From positions 18,990,001-19,054,000 of the forward strand of contig JARKIP010000053.1 in NCBI GenBank assembly GCA_029990175.1: DNA of 64,000 nucleotides. The letters run 5' to 3'. A program made the position numbers and the translations under genes. Shown here piece by piece: positions 10,800 through 23,328 of this stretch. The stretch's first letter is position 1. Every line of letters starts with the position of its first letter. The notes under the pieces were generated by a model, which saw only the letters and a program-made list of their open reading frames with translations, ran no database searches and was not told the DNA's origin. Origin of the DNA: Petunia secreta. Lineage: Eukaryota > Streptophyta > Magnoliopsida > Solanales > Solanaceae.

Positions 10800-13058
10800 G
10801 GAAAGTAGGCAGGACTCAGGTCTTCAAGTTGAAGTGCTTGACAAGTGCCTCAATATTATTTGTATTCTTGGCCCTTTCCATCACAAGCTCGGCGTCATAC
10901 TTGTGACACTCGATCTTCTAGCGATCAATTTATTGATCCTTCAACTCCAGTTTTTTCTGCAATTCAGCATTTTCTGCATTCACTTCCAGAACATGCTGCT
11001 CCAATTCCTTCACAGCTGCAATTGCTTCATCTGGTCCAAAGTCCTCACTTTCCTCAGGCTGCTCTTGCTTGACCTACACTGGTCTGTTGGAAGCTCTCTT
11101 CTCTTTGAAGAAATCACAATTTTTCAGCACATTTGGCCAAACATCTGATGAATGGTTAGCTTCTTTCCAGGTTCGAAAGGTACTCCAAAGTGCTCAAGAA
11201 CCTGCTACAGGATGTAGGAACGCACCAAAAAATGTGGCTTTTGATCAGTGTCAGCAATCCTTTTTATGTGTCTGATAATCAGACCAGGTAGATTGATCCT
11301 TATTCCTCTGTCCAACAAATCCATGTAAGTCAAGTCAAGTGCACAGGCCTCATTGTTCCTTCCCCCCTAGGCAACAAAAACCTATGAAGTAACTCAAAAA
11401 GTAACTAATGTGTAGGCTCCATTTCTTTCTTCTCGACCTTTCTTTCTTTTCTAAGTTTGGTTTTTCCTCAGAATTTTTTCACCACACTTAGAGGTGTTAC
11501 CCCATCAGTTCTTTTTTGCCACTTCAGCTTGATGTACCTACAATAACCTTCAGCAGGAACCTCAAGCATTACTCCCATTTCTGTCCTTCCAAACTCTATT
11601 TCCACTCCTTTGACAACTGAAAATACTTTTCTCGCAGCCACTCTACAATTAGAGTAAAACTCCCTGATCTCATCAGTATACGGGAACCTATCCTCCTTAG
11701 CAAAGAGATTTAACCAGCCTTGATCCTCCACCTTTCTTAGTAGAGGTTTCATGTTGTGCTCATGTAGGTCACTCAAGATGCTTCCAGCTAATACTTGGTG
11801 CCTTGCAAAGAAGGCTGCTCTGTCAACCTCCTCATCAGTATCTATCTTCTTCTTCTTGCTTTCTACCTCACTATCTGTATCTGAATTACTGGGCTCAATA
11901 TAAATTCCTGCCTCATCACTTTCCCCCTTTGCTTCATTAACATTGTTCTCCTATTTCTCACCACTCACTTTCTTAACCTTCTTCTTTTCAAGCATTTCCA
12001 TCTTCTCTACCTGCTGCTTCAGAGCAGACTTGGTAGCTACCCTTCTAGCTGCTGTCTGAGCAGTAGGCTTGTCAGCACTCCTATTCTCATCCTGAGAGAT
12101 CTTATCACTCTCATCCACTAACCTGCTTTTAGACACAGCTTTTCCCCCTTTCAGTAGCCTTCTCCTCTTATCTGTTTCTGGCTTTGTTTCACTCACAAAT
12201 ACGACCTCCTCTTCTTCTTCCTCTCCCATCAGCTTCTCATCCTCTTCACCAAAATTTCTTTCCACCCTTTTCTTTTTCTTTTCCTCAACAATTTCCTCAG
12301 TTCTTTCACTTTCACCATCTTCATCCTGAATTTTCTCATCTTTTTCTCCCTTAGAATCAGTCTAATTTAGTTCTGCATCCTCAGCCACTATAGGAACTAA
12401 GCAAGAATCAGGTTCTTGACTCAAATCCTTGGTAGCTTCAACAGATCTAGGTCCTCCACCTACTGGACCTTCTAACACAGACATCACATGAACTTTCTCA
12501 ACAAGAGCAGCCTCCGAACTAGGTTTGTTCACTGGGCCCTTTTGATACTCAGCAGAATCCTATTCTCTCAATCTTTCCAACAAGTTTTCAACTACATTAG
12601 CCTCCACTACTTTGTCAGTCAGTAAGGGAACATGAAAACTAATCTTAGGCACAATGTCCTCCTGCACAACCTGCAAGTTCTCCCCACCAGCATTCCCTCT
12701 TTAAGACATACCACAAGACTCTACTTTTTCTACAATTTCATCTAATCCTTTAACAAAAGTTTCAGTATTCAATTTTCCAGGGCTTTTTATAGAGTCTAAA
12801 ATAGTAGAATCAGTTAGGGTTGAGTCATGCTTTACCTCGACCGATTTTTCATCGGAGATTGGTACTGCCGGCATCGGAAGCGAGGGTCTGGCAACCATCT
12901 TCTTGATGCCCTTCTTTCCTGCTCTTTTGAGGAATTTCACCCTAGCTTTGATGATTCTTTCGGCGAGAGTAGAGGCAGTAGGTTTGGGAGTGGATTATTT
13001 AGAAGTATGGGTCTCTGAGGTCTTAGCCAGAGAAGTGGATGAAGATTGTGCTTGTGAC
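10800..13058 (-). pseudogene. third ORF (envelope-like/transposon-associated) of the copia element
   Basis: The minus-strand frame starts at ATG 13056-13058 (MSQAQSSSTSLAKTSETH) with an in-frame stop shortly after, and continues with stops and frame changes to about 10800. In order there are a Ser/Thr-rich N-terminus, a Lys/Arg-rich basic block, an acidic Glu-rich stretch near 12190-12250, a globular part at 11776-11468 with QGWLNLFAKEDRFPYTDEIREFY and VKGVEIEF, and a coiled coil near 10870-11060. The globular part resembles the 'putative plant transposon protein' domain seen in third ORFs of plant retroelements. The plus-strand element has a matching but shorter ORF at 61525-62201. Its role is unknown; 'envelope-like' is a naming tradition, and no signal peptide or membrane segment is seen. 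The 650 bp between this ORF and pol (13059-13707) hold nothing recognisable. Confidence 0.7.
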
Positions 13059-13707
13059 ATTGTGATTTTGGTTAGGGTTTCCGAGAGAGGATTTCTAGTT
13101 TTGAATTTTATAGAGAGAGAGAGAGAGATGGCAGAGTAGAGAGAAATTTTGGAAGTGTTTTTCTTTCTCTTCCTTTCGACTGTGAGAAGAAGTAATAGGA
13201 AGTTGGGGTTTCTCTAGGGAATAGGTAATAGGTAATAATAATGACGATGAAAAGAGAATCAACTTTTTGAAGTTTTTGAATACCGGGAAAAGTGTAGGAT
13301 TTGACAGTTACGGAGACTTACCCAATTAAGGTTTTTCGAATTGGTGGGGTCAGGATGAGTCTAGTAGAATTAAAACCCCAAGAAGAATTATTCCTATAAT
13401 TTTGGGCAGTTACACAGACATGGAAAGGTTTCCATGATACACGTATATTAGACAATCAATTTCAGTTATAACACTTAACATAAATAGCTGTGTGGATGTA
13501 CTTGGACATGGTTCCTCCTGCTTGCCTTGGTTCCTTCTAAGTACCCTATAGGTTCTTTCATGGGAGTAAATTAGCCCAACCTGGTGGTACTCAGTTAAAC
13601 AGGTATACTTAAATAAGGTACAGAGTTTAGACCGGACAATAACAACTTTAATTACAAACAAGTTAATAAACACTTAACTAACCAATCCTTGGGGAACAAA
13701 TGTTGAG

Positions 13708-15052
13708 TCATCCGTGTATTTTGGTCATCCCTAACTCCAACCTGTTCCTCTCAAACTGAACTTTTTTCAGTGCTTTGGTAAAGATGTCAGCAATTTGGTC
13801 TTCAGTCCTGCAAGAATTCATAGTAATCAGACCCTTTTCCACATTATCTCTTAGAAAATGGTGTCTAATATTAATGTGCTTTGTTCTTTTATGTTGGAGT
13901 GGGTTCTTGGCAATGTTCACTGCACTTTTGTTATCACAAAAGATGGGCACATCTCCACATTTAATACCAAAGTCCTCTAATTGTTGTTTGATCCATAGCA
14001 ATTGTAAGCAGCATGATGCAGCTGCTATATACTCAGCTTCTGTAGTAGACAAGACTACTGAGTTCTGCTTCTTAGTAGCCCAAGAAACTAAACAAGGACC
14101 AAGAAAATGTGTCATCCCTGATGTGCTCTTCCTATCCATCAGATGACCTGCATAATCAGCATCAGCAAAGCCAATTAGTTTGAATACCTCCCCTTGAGTA
14201 CCATAGACATAGATCCTGAGTTCCCTTCAAATATCTCAAGATTCTCTTCACAGTTGTCAGATGTGATTCCTTAGGCTTGGACTGAAATCTAGCACACAGT
14301 CCCACACTGTACACAATATCATGTCAGCTGGCTGTGAGATAGAGGAGTGAACCTATGATTCCTCTATATTTTGTCTCATTTGTAGAAAGACCTAGTCCGT
14401 CCATGTTCAGCTTGGTTCCTGGAGCAATAGGTGTAGACATGTCTTTTGCTCCTTCCATGTCGAACTTCTATAAGAGCTCCTTAACTTACTTCTGTTGATG
14501 AATCATAGTTCCTTCAGGGGTCTGCTTGATCTGCAATCCTAGGAAGAAATTGAGTTCTCCCATCATGCTCATTTCGAATTCACTACCCATCAGTTCAGTT
14601 AATCCCTTGCATAATTCCTCATCAGTGGCACTAAAAATGATATCATCAATATATACTTGAACCACCAATAGATCCTTTCCTTTCTTCTTCAAGAATAATG
14701 TGTTGTCAATCCTTCCTCTTGAGAAACCATTCTTCAGCAAGAATCTTGAAAGTCTTTCATACCAGGCTCTAGGGGCTTGTTTCAAACAATAGAGTGCCTT
14801 ATCAAGTTTGTAAACGTGGTCAGGAAATTCAATGTTCACAAAACCTGGTGGCTGTATTACATAAACTTCTTCATTGAGGTACCCATTCAAGAAGGTACTC
14901 TTCACATCCATCTGATATAGTGTAAACTCCATGTATGTAGCAAAGGCAATCAACATTCATATGGCTTCCATCCTGGCTACTGGTGCAAAGGTCTAATCAA
15001 TTCCTTCCTCTTGACTGTATCCTTGAACTACATATCTAGCTTTGTTTCTTGT
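13708..15052 (-). pseudogene. copia reverse transcriptase and RNase H (C-terminal pol), broken
   Basis: Reading down the minus strand from 15052, the code gives RT motifs (YMEFTLYQMDVKSTFLNGYL, PPGFV, LKQAPRAWYERL) and the YIDD catalytic box near 14645. Then comes RNase H with KSTSGMTHFLG, STTEAEY and FCDNKSAVNIAKNP, ending at KIHG before 13708. A stop lies in the finger region near 14957 and frameshifts lie between 14140 and 14485. The upstream part of the same RT lies at 21798 and beyond, because an Athila-type element is inserted between the two halves. The protein would have copied element RNA in cytoplasmic particles; here it is dead. Confidence 0.92.
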
Positions 15053-16397
15053 TGATCATGCCCAACTACGACCTATAAAAGGGACTAAGCGGTCGCGGCA
15101 AATATAGCTCGGTATTTAAAGTTCCGAGGTCGAATCCCACATAGAACACTCGAAATCTTGTTGCTAATCTAACTAACTTATCTAATCAATTAACTTCGAA
15201 AGTTTATATTTTTATGAAGGTTTAAGTGTAACAACTAATTGACGATAAAGTAAATAGCAAAGGAGTAAGAAATAGATTAATTCAAAGGTCTAGAAGCCTA
15301 GGATTGATCTACCCAACTCCTACTCATGTGTTAGAGCAATGCATTAATGGATTCCACTTGCTTCTTCCTATTGAACACTTGCTCCAAATTCACAACTATT
15401 CGCTCCTAAGTAATAATTGTAACTTTCACTAACTAATTTTTCAATTAATTAATGAAGATACGTAGGACTACAAGTATGGTTCACAATCGGGGTCAATGGT
15501 CACAATTCACCTTTTTGACAACCTAAGTAATGCCTTTGTTTTAGGTTGAAATATTGCTAAGCGTTTAACCCTAATTCATGAATCTATCCTTAGATGCACA
15601 AGAATAAAGGGCACAATCAATTGGGAGCTCTACCAATCAATAAAATACAAATCAAAAACACTTCGATAGGAAGGTTAACAAGTTTCATACATTAAAGCAA
15701 TAATTCGTAACACATAAGTATTGGAGTGGTTCAATCAACCCTAGAATGGGTAATTTAGCCACTCATGTTTATCACAACCATGTCAAGATAATTCATGAAT
15801 GAATAAATTACAAAAAGAAAGGAAGAATTTAAGAAAAACTCTTGTGTTCTTGAAGTCTCCAAAGATCTATCCTCCTTTTGCTACTTCCCAGCTCAAAAGA
15901 TGTGTTCTGGGACGTATTTTAGGGCTTTTATACCGTCCCCATAGACCCACACAAATCGGGAATTCGAAATAAATTCAGAATTGAAACATCAGGATTTTAA
16001 GCCTACGGCACCGCACAACGTATTGCGCAGTGCGGTGCCGTAGGGTCGATTTACTGAGAGTGCCTTTTTTTCACTTTTGCAGATATTGGCATACGGCGGC
16101 GCATAATGCATTGCACTGTGCGTTGCCGTAAGCCAATTTTCCAGGGACTTCAATTTTTCTTTATTTTTTTTCTCCACGCCTTGGTTCGCTCGACCCTCGG
16201 ACTTCTACTCAGACTTCAAAACCCTTGTTTTCACTAAACTTTGCTCCATGAACGCTTCATATCATCAACATAATTCCTACAACATGAAACACACCAAATA
16301 AGAGAAATTTCATTCAAACTCTCAACAAATATCGCAAGATGAAACATAAATACGAGGCAAAAGTATAAAAATTATTGTAACATCAAGCCTCGTATCA
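15053..16397 (-). mobile_element. 3' LTR of the minus-strand TR-GAG element
   Basis: This 1345-bp direct repeat of 20517-21797 carries two hairpin-forming palindromes. The first has perfect 15-nt arms CCTACGGCACCGCAC (16002-16016) and its complement (16030-16044); the second spans about 16086-16136. The other LTR lacks the first hairpin. Confidence 0.92.
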
Positions 16398-18305
16398 ACA
16401 CCCCACACTTAAATCTTTGCTCGTCCTCGAGCAACTTATACTTTAAACTCAAGACACATCAAAACCACTCACACAATGACTTGGATTTATATAGGCACTT
16501 AACAAGTTGCATATGCACTCATAATGCTTTATTCACACGAAATCAATGCCAAGAATATTTAATAACCATCAAGTGCACCAAATAAACCTCCCAATCCCAT
16601 ATCAACTCCAAACTCACGCAATAAGTCATGCAAGTACTCACTCTATTCAAGAGACTAATAAAAGAGCTCGCTTCTTGTAAATCATGTGCCCTCACAATCA
16701 ATTAAAATATTAGAGAAGGAATTCACACAAGAAAATGGTCATGAACAAAAAGTTCACATATAGATGAAACACTCACTCTCAGAAAAGAACTCACATACAA
16801 CACAAAATGTACCATAAGCTTGCCCTTAGTGTAGGACTCGACTAATGTCCATCTACTCGGCTAAGATCAATTAGGACTTCTTTAGGTTGTAATGTAGGAA
16901 ATGGGACGGGTATGATATATTTAGGTAATAGTGACTAACAATCCCAAGCAATTTAATACACCACAATTTATTCAAGTATTTTTCCTCCCAACCAATCTTT
17001 CTTTTACCATCACAGAGTCAACTTTCACCAACCTTTTTCTTTAAGCAAAGGTAGGAGCTAATAATAAGGACTTCTTTTTTTTTTCTAACTCAATTTTTTT
17101 CCTCATATTTCAATAATTGCACGATATCTCAAGCTTTCGCTTTCTTCTTCTTTTTTTTTCCTTTTCATTTTCTAGTAAATCCCTCCAAATAGAATCCTCC
17201 TAAGCACCTTTTATCTTCCTCCAACAACCTCAATTTTCTCATTTCATTAACTAGCCTTTTAGGCTCATAACACCATAAGTAAAACTAACAGATATTTAGC
17301 ACAAGAAACAGGAACCCCAATGGTTATCAAAGAAAGGCTACAAGCTCAAAAGGGTTAGCTAAGGTCAAATTTTCACAGATAAACAACTAATTCTGAAGTT
17401 TCAAGCTATAAAAGGAATGCCTATATCACTTCCTAACCGAGCAAACTTCTCATTTCGCTTTTAACACACACCGGGCAAGTTCTAGACATCAAGTATTAAA
17501 CATGGAGAAAGCAAAACCTCAGTCACACATGGCACATAACCTACTCAAAACGGATTGATTCGCGCTCTTAAACAAAGCAAACTCTCAAGTAAGTCTAAAG
17601 TCAACATCATGATCACAGGCTTCAAATAATACACTCAACGTTTCTCAAGGCAAAATATATTATGATAGAATATATGCATGAAGTTCACATACCCCAAATC
17701 AAGTATCTATATAAAACTAGTTAAAGTGGAGCCAAGACTCTCCCATCCAATTACTACAGTCTAATCCTTAAAAAAAACATCTACCTATTACCCGGTTTAA
17801 ACTACTTCCTTTAGAAAAAAACCGATGCACAAAGAAAACCAAAGGGTATTATTAACACAAATAAGAAGAATCCCCCACCCCACACTTAAAATCATGCATT
17901 GCCCTCAATGCATTAAAAATAAAACTAAGGGTGATAAAGAAACTCCCTAGGACTCTAAGCCCGAAGAACATCATTGTGAGCTTCCTTAGGGCACGAGGTA
18001 CTCAGAATTCCCTCAAGCAGGACATCCTCAACCAATTGTACGAGGTTGCAAGCACCCCACACTAGGACTTCAAACCAATCAAAACCTGCAAAATAAAGAA
18101 ACTCACCAACTAATATCCTTCAAAAAATAACATTTTTTTTGTATTTTTTTTCATTTTTTTTTATTTTTTGTTTGTTATTTTTTTGTATACAATTACGGGT
18201 TGCCTCCCGAGAAGCGCCTTAGTTATAGTCGTGGCACAACTTCAATCAAATCAGCCCATCTCTCATCCAGGCTCGCATGTATGCACATACGAACAATTCA
18301 CATCA
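16398..18305 (-). other. 3' non-coding region of the minus-strand TR-GAG element
   Basis: No gene is seen. Next to the 3' LTR are the purine tract AAGTGTGGGGTG (minus strand) and an 18-nt palindrome TTGCTCGAGGACGAGCAA at 16417-16434; both are shared with the plus-strand relative near 30649-30685. A/T-rich homopolymer runs lie at 17080-17160 and 18124-18185. At 18198-18217 the minus strand reads GCGCTTCTCGGGAGGCAACC, also shared with the relative at 28411-28430. Confidence 0.8.
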
Positions 18306-20373
18306 TCACCATGTCCCTTCAGCATTTTTGCCAATGTCAACAGCTATTTCTTCATCATATAGCTTCAAGGTCATCTTTCGCTTATCAACATCAATCACTG
18401 CTCTACCAGTAGCCAAGAATTGGGGGCCTAAGATAATTGGAATATCTTTATCAATGGGGCAGTCAAGAACCACAAAATCTACTGGAAACATGAAACTATC
18501 CACATGCACAAGTACATCCTCAACTATTCCAACGGGGTGCTTTTGTCTTCTATCTGCCAGCTGGATTTGCATTGAAGTCTCTGTCATGCCAGTCAAACCC
18601 AACTTATTGTATACTTCCAGCGGCATCAGATTAATGCTTGCACCAGAATCACACAAGGCCTTACCAATTGTGAGATCACCAATGGAGCACTGGACTGTTA
18701 AACTACCATGATCTTGCTTCTTTTTAGCAACAGGCTTTGTGATGACAACACTATACACCTTATTCAACTCGACCATCTCTACCGCATTAAAGTCAACCTT
18801 CTTAGACAAAAGGTCTTTTAACAATTTAGCGTATCCAGGGACCACTCGCATAACTTCCATGAAAGGCATAGTAAGCTTCAATTGTTTCAACAAATCAAAA
18901 AGCTTATTAAATTTCAAACCTTTTTGTTGCTTTGCCAACCTTTGAAGAAAAGGAGATGGTGGTGTTTTTGCCTTGGAGTTCTGCTCCCTTGACACTTTAC
19001 CTTGTTCAACCACCCTATCAGATTCTATATAGGTTATTTAGCAATTACCTTCTGAGAACCAGGGTCAGGTTTTGGAGTGATCTCTTTTTCAGTATGATCA
19101 TTGACAACCAGTTTGGTAGAGTCATCAGCAGGCTCAATATTTGGCGTGGTAGGTAGTGCTCATTTAGCTAATTCTTGCTCCTTGTCTAAGTCTGTGCCAT
19201 TCCTCAAAGTGATTTCCATCAATTGATAAGGATTTGGATCCACTGGAGTGTCGCCCGGCAAAGCACCTTCAGGTCTATTATGTAAAGCATGGGACAATTG
19301 TCCCAACTTTGTCTCTATACCCTTTATAGCATTGTCATGTGTTGCAACTTGGTCTTGAAGATTATTATTAAATCCCATCATAGTCTGCACCATAGTCTTA
19401 ATCTCAGCTATGTCATCCACCTGCTGCAGGGGTAAAGTTGCTTGTTGTTGGCCTAAATTGACCCTGTTAATTGTATTGCTGGCGTTGCCCATAATTCACG
19501 AAGTTCACATCTTCTATACCAGCAAGCAAATCAGCATTAGAAAAATTACTAGGATTGAGGACTTGAGTGTAAGCCCGTGAGTCCACTTGGTTAACAGGAT
19601 TCAACATCTTCTCGTTTAGTTGTTTTGACACAACATCAAGTGTAGTCTACAACTTTGACATTTGTTCTTCCATAGCAGAAGTAGTACCAATAGCTAAAGC
19701 ACCCGTACCTAGGCTAGCAGATGCATCTCTTCTAAGCCAACCTGAGTTTTGAGCCATCACATCAACCAGGGCCTTCGCTTCAGCAAATGTTTTACTCAAA
19801 AATGCTCCACCAGCTGCTGCATCCAAAGTACCCTTAATTTGATCTCCCATGCCCATGTAGATCCTTTGCCCCAGCATTTGGTCAGGAATACAATGATGAC
19901 GACACTTTCTAAAATAAATTTTAAATCTCTCCCAAGCTTCTGGCAAGGTCTCTAGCGAGTTTTGCCTGAACATTAGTATCTCATCAACAAGCTTGGCAGT
20001 CTTATTGGGTGGAAAGAACTTCTTCATGAACATTATCACCAAGTCATCCCATGACGTAATAGAATTAACTGGCAACGAGTCCAACAAATCACTGGCATCT
20101 TCCGTTAGCGAGAAAGGGAACAACATCAATTTCACAACCTCTGCTGGCACTCGAGCCTATTTTTGAGTTTCACAAATCCTTACGAACTTTTTCAAGTGCT
20201 TTTGAGGATCATCAGTAGTTCTACCAACAAATAAACCAGCATTAGCAAGCAAAGCCACCATCGTCTGGGTAATGTAAAAAATTTTCTGCCTCGAACGTTG
20301 GAAGCTGAATAGCAGACGCCAAATTCCCAGCCACAGGTTGCGCGAACGCATTAAGAGCCAAATCTTGAGCCAT
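18306..20373 (-). pseudogene. Athila-type gag and aspartic protease, broken
   Basis: The likely start is ATG at 20371-20373 (MAQDLALNAFAQPVAGN). A frameshift near 20270 precedes the main capsid region at 20150-19647, which has LFPFSLTEDASDLLDSLP, SWDDLVIMFMKKFFPPNK and PEAWERFKIYFRKCRHH, typical of the gypsy Retrotrans_gag domain. After more breaks, a linker at 19492-19160 leads into the protease at 19013-18306 with the active-site motif ALCDSGASINLMP and the flap-side ILGPQFLATG. The capsid would package RNA and the protease would mature it. No RT follows; the code stops at 18306 and conserved non-coding sequence begins. Confidence 0.88.
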
Positions 20374-20493
20374 CCTGAGTTCTTCGGGATCTGAACTTTC
20401 AATTGTAAACACCAAAGAAACGAGATCAAGATGATAAGGGTGAAGTTAATAGAAAAATAAAATAGATATCTTAACAAATAAATAACATCGTGT

Positions 20494-20511
20494 TCCCCGG
20501 CAACGGCGCCA
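20494..20511 (-). other. primer binding site, tRNA-Asp type
   Basis: The minus strand reads TGGCGCCGTTGCCGGGGA six bases after the 5' LTR end, the usual Athila-lineage primer site. Confidence 0.85.
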
Positions 20512-20516
20512 AAATT

Positions 20517-21797
20517 TGATCACGCCCAAATACGCTCAATAAAAGGGACTAAGTGGTCACGGCAAATGTAGCTTGGTATTTAAAGTCCCGAGGTCGAATC
20601 CCACAGAGAACACTCGAAATCTTGTTGCTAATCTAACTAACTTATCTTATCAATTAACTTCGAAAGTTTATATTTTTATGATGGTTTAAATGTAACAACT
20701 AATTGACGATAAAGTAAATAACAAAGTAGTAAGAAATAGATTAATTCAAAGGTCTAGAAGCCTAAGATTGATCTACCCAACTCCTACTCATGTGTTAGAA
20801 CAATGCATTAATAGATTCCACTTGCTTCTTCCTATTGAACACTTGCTCCAAATTCACAACTATTCGCTCCTAAGTAATAATTGTAACTTTCACTAACTAA
20901 TTTTTCAATTAATTAATGAAGATACGTAGGACTACAAGTATGGTTCACAATCGGGGTCAATGGTCACAATTCACCTTTTTGACAACCTAAGTAATGCCTT
21001 TGTTTTAGGTTGAAATATTGTTAAGCGTTTAACCCTAACTCATGAATCTATCCCTAGATGCACAAGAATAAAGGGCACAATCAATTGGGAGCTCTACCAA
21101 TCAATAGCATACAAATCATAAACACTTAGATAGGTACATTAAAGCAATAATTTGTAATATATAAGTATTGGAGTGGTTCAATCAACCCTAGAATGGGTAA
21201 TTTAGCCACTCATGTTTATCACAACCATGTCAAGATAATTCATGAATGAATAAATTACAAAAAGAAATGAAGAATTTAAGAAAAACTCTTGTGTTCTTGA
21301 AGTATCCAAAGCTCTAGCCTCCTTTTGCTACTTCCCAGCTCAAAAGATGTGTTTTGGGACGTATTTTAGGGCTTTTATACCATCCCCATAGACCCACACA
21401 AATCGGGAATCCAAAATAAAGTCAGAATTGAAACATCAGGATTTTAGGGTCGATTTACTGAGAGTGCCTTTTTATCACTTTTGCAGAAATTGGCCTACGG
21501 CGCAAAGTGCATTGCACTGTGTGATGCCGTAGGCCAATTTTCCTGGGACTTCAATTTTTCTTTATTTTTTTCTCCACGCCTTGGTTCGCTCGACCCTCGG
21601 TCTTCTACTCAGACTTCAAAACCCTTTTATTCACTAAACTTTGCTCTACGAACGCTTCATATCATCAACATAATTCCTACAACATGAAACACACCAAATA
21701 AGAGCAATTTCATTCAAACTCTCAACAAATATCGCAAGTTGAAACATAAATACGAGGCAAAAGTATAAAAATTATTGCAACATCTAGCCTCGTATCA
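20517..21797 (-). mobile_element. 5' LTR of the minus-strand TR-GAG element
   Basis: This 1281-bp copy is about 64 bp shorter than the 3' LTR, mainly because the first hairpin is absent (21445 region) and a small block near 21125 is missing. One hairpin remains, with perfect 12-nt arms TTGGCCTACGGC at 21490-21501 and 21526-21537. Confidence 0.92.
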
Positions 21798-23328
21798 TTT
21801 GTCACTATACCATGCTCGTCCAATTTGTTTCTGAACACCCACTTAGTTCCTATGATTGACCTGTCTTTTGGCTTAGGAACCAGATGCCAGACTTTGCTTC
21901 TTTCAACCTGATGTAGTTCATTCTGCATGGCTAGCACCCAATCTGGATCTTCCAAGGCTTCTTTTACGTTCTTTGGTTCCATGGATGATAGGAAGGCAAA
22001 GAATGCACAAAAATTCTTCAAGGCAGATCTGGTCATGATTCCAGTATCCAGTTCGGATAGCACATTCTCCAGAGGATGGGAACTTTGATGTTTCCATGGT
22101 CTGGGTTGATATGACGAGAAGAACCTTCAGCAGCATCTTGAGTGGGGTCTTCCTGATTAGTTAAATCATCAACTTCATCTGTTGTTCCTCCTGACATGTT
22201 GACTCCTTGTTCTCTTAGAGCTGAATCTTCACTTTCCTCACATGATTTCTCATTTTCTTCTGGATTTTCAGAGTCAGCTGTACCATCATTCCGAACAAGA
22301 CCAATGGCGTGATCATCTACTTTTTTTTCATCAATTTTCTTATCTGATTCATCAAATACCACATGCATGTTTTCCTCTACTGTTTGTGTTCTTTTGTTGA
22401 ACACTTTGTATGTGTTGCTTTGGGTAGAACACCCAAGGAATATTGATTCATCACTTCTTGCATCAAATTTCTCCAATGGTTCCTTGTCGTTATTGTGGAC
22501 GAAATATTTACACCCAAAGGGCCTCAGGTATGCAATATTCGGTTTCTTTCCTCGGAGAAGTTCATATGGAGTCTTGTCAAGAATAACTCTTATGGCGCAC
22601 CTGTTCAGCAAATAATATGCTGTGTTTATTTCTTCAGTCCAGAAGTTCCTTGCAAGACCACTTGATAGCAGCATGGTTCTTGCCATATCCTTCAGAGACC
22701 TATTCTTCCTTTCAACTACACCATTTTGTTGTGGAGTTCTTGGTGCAGAAAAGTTATAATCAATGCTATATTTTGCGCAATACTCGGAGAATTTTATGTT
22801 TTTGAATTCTATGCCATGGTCAGATCTGATACTGACCAGTTCCAGGCTCAACCTTTTCTGCACAACTCCAGCCCAATCTTTGAAGCTATCAAATGCTTCA
22901 TCCTTGGATGCCAAGAACAGGGTCCATGTATACCTTGAATAATCATCAACAATTACACACACGAACCTCTTTCCTCCTCTGCTTCTGACTATCATGGGTC
23001 CACAAAGATCCTTATGTATCAATTCCAGTGGCTTTGATGTGCTCACCACCTTTTTGGATTTAAAGGATGATCTCATATGTTTTCCCTTAACACAAGCATC
23101 ACACATTTTTATGTTTTCAAATTTCTTATTTGGCAATCCACGAACCAGCTCCTTCGATACCAGCTTGTTGACTTGTGACAGACTAGCATGTCCCATTCTT
23201 TTGTGCCACAGTTGAGAGTCGCTTTCTTGACATTCAGACATGTTAAGTTGTTTTCAGGCAGTGATTTCAGTGATGCTTTGTATACATTGTTCACCATTTT
23301 TCCTACCATAACAATTTCTCCACTCTAT
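21798..23328 (-). pseudogene. copia integrase and N-terminal RT
   Basis: The minus strand from 23328 gives the GAG-pre-integrase zinc region (LWHKRMGHAS..CDACVKGK), then the integrase core with VDDYSRYTW, RSDHGIEF and GVVERKNRS as the D, D and E segments. This stays open for about 400 codons (23241-22033), longer than most ORFs here. The N-terminal RT follows after a frame break (EALEDPDWVLAM, DRSIIGTKWVFRNKLDEHG) and stops at the inserted LTR at 21797. Upstream of 23328 the protein is cut in mid-frame just before a VGKMVNNVYKA segment, and protease and gag are missing. Confidence 0.92.

Larger units (their letters stand above)
15053..21797 (-). mobile_element. gag-protease-only Athila-type gypsy element (TR-GAG-like)
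   Basis: Two direct repeats (20517-21797 and 15053-16397) flank an internal region of 4.1 kb. On the minus strand the LTRs run TGATACGAGGC to GGGCGTGATCA (5') and CATGATCA (3'). A tRNA-Asp-type primer site TGGCGCCGTTGCCGGGGA follows the 5' LTR. Only gag and protease are encoded, and there is no RT, RNase H or integrase. The 5-bp flanks are TTTGT (21798-21802) and CTTGT (15048-15052), a target duplication with one mismatch, placed inside copia RT codons. The form matches the non-autonomous 'terminal repeat with GAG' elements described in plants; its enzymes would have to come from a full Athila element. Confidence 0.88.
9475..23328 (-). mobile_element. Sirevirus-like Ty1/copia element, 5' truncated, interrupted
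   Basis: Read on the minus strand, the element runs integrase (23328-21798), an inserted Athila-type element (21797-15053), RT and RNase H (15052-13708), a third ORF (13058-10800), a polypurine tract and a 3' LTR (10353-9475). The order IN-RT-RH marks it as Ty1/copia, and the extra ORF downstream of pol is typical of Sirevirus-type elements. gag, protease and the 5' LTR are missing beyond 23328, where unrelated sequence begins. It is closely related to the plus-strand element at 55561-63580. Confidence 0.85.

Noticed and set aside
15090..15150. B-box-like GGTCGAATCCCAC in the Athila-type LTR
   Set aside because: No matching A box or cloverleaf; present in both LTRs at the same place, so it is LTR sequence.
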